Source: Pseudoalteromonas sp. NBT06-2
Lineage (GTDB): Bacteria; Pseudomonadota; Gammaproteobacteria; Enterobacterales; Alteromonadaceae
DNA length: 45,560 bases
Assembly: GCF_002276045.1 (NCBI RefSeq)
Contig: NZ_NQMR01000071.1
Span: forward strand, 1-45,560
Direction: 5' to 3'
Positions 1 to 7,349 of this stretch are shown one piece after another. Numbering within the stretch: the first letter of the stretch is position 1; each line of letters begins with the position of its first letter. Below the pieces are notes generated by a model, which did no database searches, was not told where the DNA came from, and worked only from the letters and a program-made list of their open reading frames with translations. A program made the position numbers and the translations under genes.

Positions 1-130
1 CAAATTATATTGTCATTAGGGGTCATTATCAGTTTCCCCAACTCCTGAAATGATCAAACTTTACACTTAAAGTCTATAAATTATTAGCGAATAACATCGT
101 ATATTGATCAAACTTTATTGTCTGCTGACA
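1..130. mobile_element. Terminal region of a transposon that extends left of the window (Tn7/Tn5053-like end)
   Basis: Read on the minus strand from base 130, the sequence starts TGTCAGCAGACAATAAAG and carries repeated sites. TAAAGTTTGATCA occurs exactly at 117-105 and 63-51 (minus strand). A third, imperfect copy, GACAATATAATTTG at 14-1, matches GACAATAAAGTTTG of the terminal site at 12 of 14 positions. Several spaced binding sites behind a 5'-TGT terminus are the pattern of TnsB/TniA-type transposon ends. The coding homology of the adjacent helicase begins immediately at the inferred terminus, which fits an insertion into that gene. No transposase is inside the window, so the family is an inference. 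The other end and the target duplication lie outside. Confidence 0.5.
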
Positions 131-2129
131 AGAGGAGCAACCGTTTATTCCAGGCTTCATAACTTCATTTATACCGCCTTTACCTAACCCTAGGTTACGT
201 AGAACAGAATTCCCTAGAAATGCTCAAGAATTAACTTTAGCAACGGCTTGGAGATTGACTGAAGATGAGCACTCAGTATTAATTTATTGCCCTTTAAAGA
301 CTTCTGTAAATACATTTGCATCTGTAATAATGGATTTGCATAAGAGAGGAGCTTTACAATCGGTGTTAACAGTACCAGTTGAACAACTAGAGTTTGCAAA
401 AACTCTAGGAAGCGAATGGCTCGGTAACGAACACCCAATTGTTCAATGTTTAAATATTGGGGTGGCTGTGCACCATGGTGGATTACCAACTCCTTTTAGA
501 AAGGAAATGGAAAAACTTTTAAGAGATGGGGCTTTAAAAGTTACGATATCTTCTCCAACGTTGGCTCAAGGCCTCAATTTATCAGCTACCGCTGTTGTTA
601 TATATTCTTTGTGGAGAAACGGTAACTTAATTGAAGCATCAGAGTTTAAAAATGTAATAGGAAGAGCAGGAAGAGCTTTTGTTGATACTCACGGACTGGT
701 GCTGTATCCGATATACGAAGACCATGCTAAGCAAAAAGGGTTGTGGCGAGGACTTGTTGAAGATACTAATGCAAGAGAAATGGAAAGTGGCTTAGCTATG
801 CTTGTTTATTCACTTATTACAAGGATTGCCGCAAGCAGCGGAAAAAATGAGTTTAGTGACATTCAAGAATACATTTTAAATAACAATCAAAGCTTGGAAT
901 TCCCCTTAGTTGTAAATGAACCATCAAGTGATACAGAAGAGCAAAGGAAAGAATGGAATATCAATATCGTAAGATTAGATACAGCTCTTCTTAGTATGTT
1001 AGGCGAGGAAGATGTTAACGATGCAACGATACCAAGTGTTCTTGATAGCGTTCTTCAATCTTCATTGTGGCAAAGAAGATTAAGACGACATGAAGAAGAT
1101 GTACAAGGTACGTTTTCTTCAATTTTGGAGATTCGAGCTAAACATATTTGGAGTTCATCCACACCTCTTCAGAGAAAAGGATATTTTTTAGCAGGAGTAG
1201 GGTTAGAAACAGGGCAGAAATTAGACCTGATAGCACCAAACGCAAATAAATTACTCGTTAAAGCAAACGCTTATATTCTAAAAAATATTCAAGATGAAGC
1301 AATAGAAACAATCACTGCATTAGCCGAATTAGTATTTGAAATCTCACCATTTAGTCCTTTAACATTCCCTGATGACTGGCGACATATCTTAGAAGTTTGG
1401 TTAAAAGGAGAAGCTTTCAGTGACCATGAATTTGATTCTATTGATGATGCATTAAAATTTGTTGAAGATGGTTTAATTTATAGATTACCTTGGGGATTAG
1501 AAGCAGTAAGGGTACGTGCAAAAGCTAATGAAGATGAAATTAATGAAACATTCGATATAGAAGGTTATATGATTGTCCAAGGAGGGGTAATTGATGATCA
1601 GTATGAACTGGGTTTAATTGTTCCTGCGATTGAAAGTGGAACTCTAAATAGAAGTGCAGCCATGTTAATGCAGGCAGGTTTTGGGTCTCGTTCAGAAGCT
1701 ATAAGTGCTATTCAATCGACTGGAGGCACTTTTTCCAATAGTCGTGAATTTAAAGAGTGGTTATCATCAGACGCGATCAAAGCATACGTAGCAGCATTAA
1801 ACTTAATTAGTGAAAATACTGCAAAACTGTGGAAAATGTTCCTTAAAGAATACCAACCGAAATCAAATACTGTTTGGGAAGGAACCAGTACTAATCTTCC
1901 TGTAAATTGGGAACCTGGCGTTAATGCACAGATTGGTCAACTTATTAAGCTGCATAATGAAGATGCCGATGTGACTAAGGTGCTTAGTTCTGATGGTGAA
2001 GTAATTGGTAAGCTTCGAGAAAGATATGAGTTATTGAAAAATGGAGTGTATCGGACACAGGTTGAAGCAAATAATTTTTTACAGGTAACTTATTGGGGAA
2101 CTGGTGAAAATCCTTTTCAAGCCAGTTAA
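129..2129 (+). pseudogene. Superfamily 2 (Ski2-like) helicase, 5'-truncated
   Basis: About 666 codons of the C-terminal half of a DExD/H-box helicase. Visible motifs are the Ski2-type VHHGGLP (about 464-487), SSPTLAQGLNLS of motif V (about 548-585) and IGRAGRAF of motif VI (about 658-680), followed by a long helical tail without a recognised domain. The N-terminal RecA domain with Walker A and the DExD/H box is missing. The reading frame is open up to the inferred transposon terminus at 130 and there is a stop at 126. A TTG at 255 could serve as a start but lies inside conserved coding sequence, so it is probably not a native start. The protein should lack ATPase activity. Large helicases of this type occur in defence islands and mobile-element cargo. 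No partner such as HamA is visible, so a defence role is only a possibility. Confidence 0.75.
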
Positions 2130-2212
2130 TTTGATGGGTAGAGCATATTTCAAAAATTATTGTAACTCACTTCTCTTGGAAGCCATTAATAATAGCATAG
2201 GGTAAAAATCAT

Positions 2213-3655
2213 ATGGGAAGGATGAAGGCTAAAGAACAGAATGTTTTTGATCTAAAATGGGAGAGGTTTGTTCAAAAGTTTAAAATAATTCGCAAGACTG
2301 GAAATGTTTCTCGCGATGAGAAAGAGCAATTAATTAAAGATTATGACTTAAAAACAACTAACGGGTTAATTACGTATAAAAAGCTCAGTGATCTTTTACA
2401 AAAAAATAATATATTGACTGATAGAGAATACAAAACCACTTTGATTGAGCGCGGATTTTTATTCATGATCCGTCATCATCCACGAGCAGATGTTGTTGTT
2501 GCTTTAGCAACTAGATTTAATGTTGATATTAATGCAATGAATCAGAGACTACGAGCACTTGGTTACAGGCATCGTACTGCAATAAAATTGCAAAATTGGC
2601 ACGATGAAGCCAAGAAAATGGCCCTAAATGGTGACGATTACAAGACAATATCTGACCAAGTAAACAAACCTACTACCTTAGTAATTGCATTCTTGCGTCA
2701 TGAAGTAGATATTGAGTTATCTGAAGATTTTGGAGTTCGAGGAACCAAAATTTCATACCGAAATTTACAAGATAAAACTATCGAAAATTCGCATTTAGAG
2801 AGGATTATTTGGGCTGATGGCACAGTACAGGCAGGTAATGAAGTTGTTATAGCAATTTGTATCGACGATCAAGAATACTTAAGAGATCTATCGTTTAGCC
2901 TTGCCGTGTCTGGCCAAGGGCCAAAAGTTTCAATTATTAAAACTAAATCAGATAGTGGCCGTCATAGCGATAAAGATAGAGTGGGTTTCACCATAGCTCG
3001 TAGTTCTTATGCTAACTACCTGAAATCGCTAGGTATGCCTCAAAACAAAGAAAAAACGGAATTTGGATTTCCAGAATATATTTTTAATAATACTAAATTC
3101 TTCTGGTCGTTTTTACGTGGCTTCTTTGAGGGGGATGGAACAATAACGAAAGAACAAATAGGTCTTTGTGTTAACCTTGAGCAAGCGAATAGATTAAATA
3201 TATTTTTAATACAATATGTTAGGTTTTCAGGAAGTGTTGTTGCAGATAAGTCTATTTTTAGGCTTGGTTTTGGTAGCCTTCCTCAAGTTATGTTATTAAT
3301 CGCCGGGATGTATTCAGTGGGTGGTATATGCATGGCCCGTAAATTGGAAAGATCCAAAAATTGTTGGAACAAAAATAAAGAAAAATACGATATAAATATA
3401 AACTTTGAAGAGCTTACTCAATTATCAGATGAAGATTTACAATCAAAGATATTTAGGCCTCTGCAACAAAAAATGAAAGCGTTAAAATATACTGTCGAAG
3501 CTAAAAATATTGATACAGGAGAGATTTTTATTGGTTTTAAATCTGATTTCGTTTCAAAATTAGGCACCAAAACGTCTAATGTTACAAGGGTAGAAAAAGG
3601 GGAGCGCAAGTCGGTCTATGGTTGGAAATTAACGTATTCTGAAAAATACAGTTAG
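2213..3655 (+). CDS. Free-standing LAGLIDADG-type homing endonuclease-like protein with a C-terminal NUMOD-like motif
   Basis: A 480-residue protein. Two LAGLIDADG-like helices are visible: LERIIWADGTV near residue 197 and FLRGFFEGDGTI near residue 300. Both keep the acidic Asp-Gly pair, which suggests a monomeric two-motif nuclease. The last 50 residues (KNIDTGEIFIGFKSDFVSKL onward, ending in GWKLTY) resemble the NUMOD/IENR DNA-binding motif of homing enzymes. The first 190 residues are basic and helical, with possible helix-turn-helix segments. The ATG at 2213 has AGGG at 2199-2202. The gene follows the truncated helicase by 83 bases on the same strand and is not inside a visible intron or intein. 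It could be a selfish endonuclease or a nuclease partner of the helicase. The fold assignment is fairly secure, the role is not. Confidence 0.65.
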   Translation: MGRMKAKEQNVFDLKWERFVQKFKIIRKTGNVSRDEKEQLIKDYDLKTTNGLITYKKLSDLLQKNNILTDREYKTTLIERGFLFMIRHHPRADVVVALATRFNVDINAMNQRLRALGYRHRTAIKLQNWHDEAKKMALNGDDYKTISDQVNKPTTLVIAFLRHEVDIELSEDFGVRGTKISYRNLQDKTIENSHLERIIWADGTVQAGNEVVIAICIDDQEYLRDLSFSLAVSGQGPKVSIIKTKSDSGRHSDKDRVGFTIARSSYANYLKSLGMPQNKEKTEFGFPEYIFNNTKFFWSFLRGFFEGDGTITKEQIGLCVNLEQANRLNIFLIQYVRFSGSVVADKSIFRLGFGSLPQVMLLIAGMYSVGGICMARKLERSKNCWNKNKEKYDININFEELTQLSDEDLQSKIFRPLQQKMKALKYTVEAKNIDTGEIFIGFKSDFVSKLGTKTSNVTRVEKGERKSVYGWKLTYSEKYS

Positions 3656-3712
3656 TTTTTTTGTTAGCTATTTAAAGATGATAAAACTTCTTTATCACTT
3701 GAATAATGTAAT

Positions 3713-3820
3713 TTACTTATTTTTTAAGTAGCTTAGAACAACTTCGTGGTGATCTTTAATTTTAAACTTATTAAAAATATGTTCTAGATTTCCATTTTCA
3801 TCAATAACGAAGGACGGCAT
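3713..3820 (-). pseudogene. bcp: C-terminal fragment of a Bcp-type peroxiredoxin
   Basis: On the minus strand 35 codons read MPSFVIDENGNLEHIFNKFK and continue with IKDHHEVVLSYLKNK before a TAA. This matches the C-terminus of thioredoxin-dependent thiol peroxidase Bcp/PrxQ, which typically has a xSFLIDxxGxIxxxWxKVK strand and ends in a helix such as HxxEVLxxLK. The catalytic N-terminal part should lie above 3820 but is absent. An in-frame stop lies two codons upstream. The fragment is therefore non-functional and marks a deletion or recombination junction between the accessory genes on the left and the metallopeptidase remnant on the right. Confidence 0.6.
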
Positions 3821-3941
3821 TAATTATACATTAGATGTGGCAGAGTTGAATATAATTTGGGAGCATTGATGGTCGATATTTTCCAATGCACACCTACTGT
3901 CGGTATAGATAAGTTGACAACATTTAGCCAATAATCGGTTG

Positions 3942-4346
3942 TTAGGAATAGTTATGATCTTTTTCTTTAAAATGAGCAAGTTCATGTACCACTAGCATTT
4001 TTAGCATTTCGCTTGGCGCTGACTTTAGGCTTTGTGCAATCCTTATTTCATGTTTACTTTTGAGTTTTCCGCCGTGATTGCGACTTATAAAAGTATGTGT
4101 GCCTAATGCGTTTTGGATTAAGTCTTTTTGCTTTTCATATAATGCTTTACTGATTTGAGGAGTATTTCGTAGATATTGTTGTTTTAAATCATTAGCATAT
4201 TGATAAAGTGCTTTATCAGAGTTGATATTATGTGGGGTAGGGTACTTATTTGATAAATAAGTTTTAACTTTATTACTTTGAATTAACTGCATTACTTGAG
4301 TTTGAATATAGTGTGGATAATTTAAAAAGTACTTGTTTACAGACAC
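3942..4346 (-). pseudogene. YgjP-like zinc metallopeptidase (DUF45/WLM family), 3' end broken
   Basis: The reading frame of 134 residues begins at a GTG with a good GAGGAAG ribosome site 7 bases upstream. The zinc motif VVHELAHFKEKDHN (HExxH) is intact. Family members continue about 25-35 residues beyond this motif with a stretch like HMxPxYHQLEFDLRLYL. Here the frame stops three codons after DHN. A degraded piece reading MLPNYIQL can be recognised further along on the same strand at about 3860, after extra sequence and stops. The gene therefore lost its conserved C-terminus. A shortened active protein cannot be excluded because the HExxH is present, but the missing part includes family-conserved residues. 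It faces the bcp fragment across the same junction. Confidence 0.55.
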
Positions 4347-4388
4347 GAATCTTCCTCAAAAAAAAGATTATATTTGATTTTTATAGTA

Positions 4389-4858
4389 ATACCAATTCCG
4401 ATAATTAAGTGACCACTCAGAGTTTATGAAGTTTTACAATTCTAGGGATGTCAGTGAATTATACCAATACGAATAAATAATTACTCAATTTAAATGAACT
4501 AAATATTCCAATAACATGTTGCTTTCAATCCTAATAGTTTGCTATTACTCAATCAAGCGTCTTGTTCTTGAAAATTTATCCTTATTAAAATTTGATCACT
4601 AACTTACTCGTATTGGTATTAATGGTTATTCCCTTTAGAACTGACATAACAACGAAGTGTAAATTATCAAAAACTCCTTTTAGGCGGGTTTCAAAGCGCT
4701 TTATGCTACGTTATTGGTTTTGATAAGGAATAACCATTGTCTATAATCAATGCCTTGTCTAAAGCGCTTTGAACTCCCGCTGATTGATTTCAATTCTTCA
4801 GGATCCGAGTTTAAAATCACTTTTTAAAAAATCGAAATACCCATGTAGCAAGGGTATA
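4389..4858. repeat. Composite intergenic repeat upstream of aspS (fused copies of two hairpin repeat families)
   Basis: Bases 4389-4461 plus 4619 to about 4700 match, in inverted orientation, the repeat downstream of aspS at 6727-6904, starting ATACCAATTCCGATAATTAA. From about 4684 to 4858 the sequence is the other family in reverse orientation, ending GCAAGGGTATA, the inverse of the TATACCC terminus. This part forms a strong hairpin: arm 4684-4703 (GCGGGTTTCAAAGCGCTTTA) pairs with arm 4760-4780. Its loop contains, on the minus strand, AATGGTTATTCC. A 157-bp MITE is inserted into the first part. The region holds no credible gene. Confidence 0.75.
4462..4618. mobile_element. 157-bp MITE with terminal inverted repeats and TTA target duplication
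   Basis: The element starts TACCAATACGAATAA and ends with the inverse of TACCAATACGAGTAA. It is flanked on both sides by TTA (4459-4461 and 4619-4621). Comparison with the uninterrupted repeat copy at 6727-6904 shows that exactly this segment is extra: sequence on both sides is contiguous there. It has no coding capacity, so it would need a transposase from elsewhere. A three-base TNA duplication occurs with some IS5-group elements; the family is not certain. Confidence 0.8.
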
Positions 4859-4885
4859 GATACTCGCATTTATGTGTTATTTGGG

Positions 4886-4891
4886 TATAAT
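4886..4891 (+). promoter_or_regulatory. Probable -10 box of the aspS promoter
   Basis: TATAAT lies 54 bases before the aspS ATG, within GGGTATAATC. The GGGTATA part resembles the terminus of the dispersed repeat family. A TCGCAT is located exactly 16 bases upstream, the same arrangement as before mtnN. No good TTGACA is present, so the -35 contact is weak. Confidence 0.5.
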
Positions 4892-4944
4892 CAGCAGCAA
4901 TTATTTATAACAACTCATCAGGTCATTTGACTGATAGGAAAACT

Positions 4945-6723
4945 ATGCGCTCGATATACTGCGGACAATTAAACAATACACATGTAGATCAAACTGTTGA
5001 ACTATGTGGCTGGATCAATAAACGTCGTGATTTAGGCGGCTTAATCTTTGTAGACTTAAGAGACAGAGAAGGTATTGTACAAGTAGTTTTTGATCCTGAT
5101 GTAGCTAGTTTAATGGATAATGCGACAAGTTTACGTAATGAATTTTGCGTAAAAGTAACTGGTATTGTTCGTGCCCGCCCTGAAAGTCAAATAAATAAAG
5201 ATATGACAACAGGAGAAGTTGAAATTTTAGGCAAAAGTCTTGAAATTATTAACCGCTCTGAGCCATTACCGTTAGATTTCAATCAGAAAAACTCTGAAGA
5301 AATGCGCCTTAAATACCGATACTTAGATTTACGCCGTATCGAAATGAGTGATCGTATTAAATTGCGCGCAAAAGCAAGCAGCTTTGTTCGTAACTTTTTA
5401 GATAGTAACGAATTCTTAGATATTGAGACACCAGTATTGACTAAGGCGACTCCTGAAGGTGCGCGAGATTATTTAGTACCGAGTCGTGTTCATAAAGGAT
5501 CTTTCTACGCTTTACCACAATCACCACAGTTATTTAAACAAATGCTAATGATGTCTGGTTTTGATCGTTATTACCAAATTGTTAAATGTTTCCGTGATGA
5601 AGATCTACGTGCTGATCGTCAGCCTGAATTTACACAAATCGATATTGAAACTTCATTCATGAGCTCAGATCAAGTTCGCGACATAACTGAAAAATTAATC
5701 ACTCAAATGTGGCAGTCTTTATTAAACGTTGATTTAGGTACTTTCCCTGTAATGCCTTATTATGAGGCAATGTCACGTTATGGTTCAGATAAGCCTGATT
5801 TACGTAATCCACTAGAGCTGATTGATGTAGCTGATTTAATGAAAGATGTTGAATTCAAAGTATTTTCAGCTCCTGCAAATGATGAAAAAGGCCGTGTAGC
5901 AGTATTAAGTGTACCAGGTGGAGCTAAATTATCTCGTAAGCAATTAGATGAATATACAAAATTTATCGGTATTTACGGTGCTAAAGGTTTAGCATGGATG
6001 AAAATAAAAGACCGAGATGCAGGTATTGAAGGTGTTCAATCTCCAGTCGCTAAGTTTTTAAATGCTGATGTGATCAATGCACTACTTGAGCGCACTAATG
6101 CACAAACTGGTGATATCATCTTATTTGGTGCTGATAAAATAAATGTTGTAAACGAAGCGATGGGTGCATTACGTCTTAAGATTGGTTTAGATCTTGAATT
6201 AACTGATTTAAATAAATGGGCACCGCTTTGGGTTGTAGACTTCCCAATGTTTGAAGAAGATGATGAAGGAATACTTCATGCAGTTCATCATCCGTTTACA
6301 GCACCAAAATATATGACTGCTGAAGAATTAGAAGCAAATCCCGCTGCTGCAATCTCTGACGCATATGATATGGTATTAAATGGTTATGAAGTAGGTGGTG
6401 GTTCGGTTCGTATACATAATAATGATATGCAAGCTGCTGCCTTTCGTATCTTAGGTATTGAAGCACAAGAGCAAGAAGATAAATTTGGCTTCTTACTTGA
6501 AGCATTAAAATACGGTACACCACCACACGCTGGTTTAGCATTTGGTTTAGACCGTTTAGCTATGTTGTTATGCGGCACAGATAATATCCGTGACGTAATT
6601 GCTTTCCCTAAAACAACGCAAGCATCATGTTTATTAACCAATGCACCAAGTAAAGCTAACCCTGACTCATTAGTTGAATTAGCTGTTACGGTTACTTTAC
6701 CTATAGATGGTCAGTCCGAATAA
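4945..6723 (+). CDS. aspS: Aspartyl-tRNA synthetase
   Basis: Class II synthetase that charges tRNA-Asp in the cytoplasm. The 592 residues match the usual bacterial length of about 590. The N-terminal OB-fold anticodon-binding domain begins MRSIYCGQL. Motif 2 appears as [18 protein letters not shown], motif 3 as [13 protein letters not shown] near the C-terminus, and the bacterial GAD insertion domain lies between. The ATG at 4945 is chosen over a TTG at 4927 because family proteins begin with MR(T/S)xYCG and AGGA lies 5 bases before the ATG. The gene stands alone, bracketed by inverted repeat copies, with a hairpin terminator at 6932-6959. Confidence 0.97.
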   Translation: MRSIYCGQLNNTHVDQTVELCGWINKRRDLGGLIFVDLRDREGIVQVVFDPDVASLMDNATSLRNEFCVKVTGIVRARPESQINKDMTTGEVEILGKSLEIINRSEPLPLDFNQKNSEEMRLKYRYLDLRRIEMSDRIKLRAKASSFVRNFLDSNEFLDIETPVLTKATPEGARDYLVPSRVHKGSFYALPQSPQLFKQMLMMSGFDRYYQIVKCFRDEDLRADRQPEFTQIDIETSFMSSDQVRDITEKLITQMWQSLLNVDLGTFPVMPYYEAMSRYGSDKPDLRNPLELIDVADLMKDVEFKVFSAPANDEKGRVAVLSVPGGAKLSRKQLDEYTKFIGIYGAKGLAWMKIKDRDAGIEGVQSPVAKFLNADVINALLERTNAQTGDIILFGADKINVVNEAMGALRLKIGLDLELTDLNKWAPLWVVDFPMFEEDDEGILHAVHHPFTAPKYMTAEELEANPAAAISDAYDMVLNGYEVGGGSVRIHNNDMQAAAFRILGIEAQEQEDKFGFLLEALKYGTPPHAGLAFGLDRLAMLLCGTDNIRDVIAFPKTTQASCLLTNAPSKANPDSLVELAVTVTLPIDGQSE

Positions 6724-6726
6724 TAG

Positions 6727-6904
6727 TATTTCCGTTAATAAAGTGGTCAATCAGCGCTTTGAAATCCGCTTAAAAGGAGCTTTTGATAATTTACACTTCT
6801 TTGTTATGTCAGTTCTAAAGAGAATAACCATGAACTCACTGACATGCATAGAATTGTAAAATCTCATAAGCTCTGAATGGTCACTTAATTATCGGAATTG
6901 GTAT
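6727..6904. repeat. 178-bp MITE-like repeat downstream of aspS
   Basis: The ends are imperfect inverted repeats: TTCCGTTAATAAAGTGGTCA on the left, and on the minus strand from the right TTCCGATAATTAAGTGACCA. On the minus strand the centre forms a stem, ATGTCAGT with GTTC pairing to GAACTGACAT, closing a loop with ATGGTTATTCTCTTTA. It is an inverted, intact counterpart of the copy at 4389-4700, so the two copies flank aspS as inverted repeats. It contains no gene. Confidence 0.75.
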
Positions 6905-6931
6905 AAATAATATCTCCCAAATTAAAGGTAT

Positions 6932-6959
6932 AAAAAAGGCGAGTTAAGCCGCCTTTTTT
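6932..6959. terminator. Bidirectional intrinsic terminator
   Basis: AAAAAAGGCG and CGCCTTTTTT form a 10-bp stem around a short AGTTAAGC-type loop, with A and T tracts on either side. It serves aspS from the left and the DUF2999 gene from the right. Confidence 0.85.
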
Positions 6960-6992
6960 AATATCAAATGTAAATTAAGTAATTTTTATGAC

Positions 6993-7253
6993 TTAATTTA
7001 AACCTGATTTTAGTTTTTCTTTTGCAGCTTCCACTTTAGAAAAATCAAAACCCAATTCTTCAACAGCTTCTTTAATAATATTAGGGTTAGTCATTACTAA
7101 TCCCATTATTTGCTGTAGTTTTTCAGGTGCAATGCCCATAGTTTGGATTAAAGCCATTGCCGCCATTGGATTTTCAGTTAAGGCTTGAAAAAGTTTTTTA
7201 GTTTTTTCTTTGCTTATATTTGATTCATTTAAAATTTGGATAATCGGGTTCAT
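6993..7253 (-). CDS. DUF2999 family protein
   Basis: A small protein of 86 residues, largely helical, with no signal peptide or membrane segment. The segments LFQALTENPMAAMALIQTMG and KEAVEELGFDFSKVEAAKEK are typical of DUF2999 proteins, which I know from Shewanella and other Alteromonadales. The function is unknown. The ATG at 7253 (MNPIIQIL) is preferred over one 57 bases upstream because family members start MNPII and AAGG sits 7 bases before it. It lies between aspS (convergent) and a GGDEF-EAL gene on its own strand. Confidence 0.85.
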   Translation of the reverse strand: MNPIIQILNESNISKEKTKKLFQALTENPMAAMALIQTMGIAPEKLQQIMGLVMTNPNIIKEAVEELGFDFSKVEAAKEKLKSGLN

Positions 7254-7349
7254 GTTATGCCTTATGCTAGACGGTAGAATATGAGGATATTTTACTATAA
7301 AAAAGCCCATTAGAATAAATATTTTAACTATGAGTTTTTATGTAGGTGT

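Noticed and set aside
129..3655. Complete Hachiman, DISARM or similar known defence system
   Set aside because: The helicase lacks its N-terminal half, and no HamA (DUF1837), methyltransferase or phospholipase partner is present in the window.
4347..4944. Repeats upstream of aspS considered as a CRISPR array
   Set aside because: There are no regularly spaced direct repeats; the structure is explained by inverted-repeat MITE-like elements.
6296..6641. Two overlapping minus-strand frames within aspS
   Set aside because: They lie entirely within conserved AspRS coding sequence and show compositional artefacts only.
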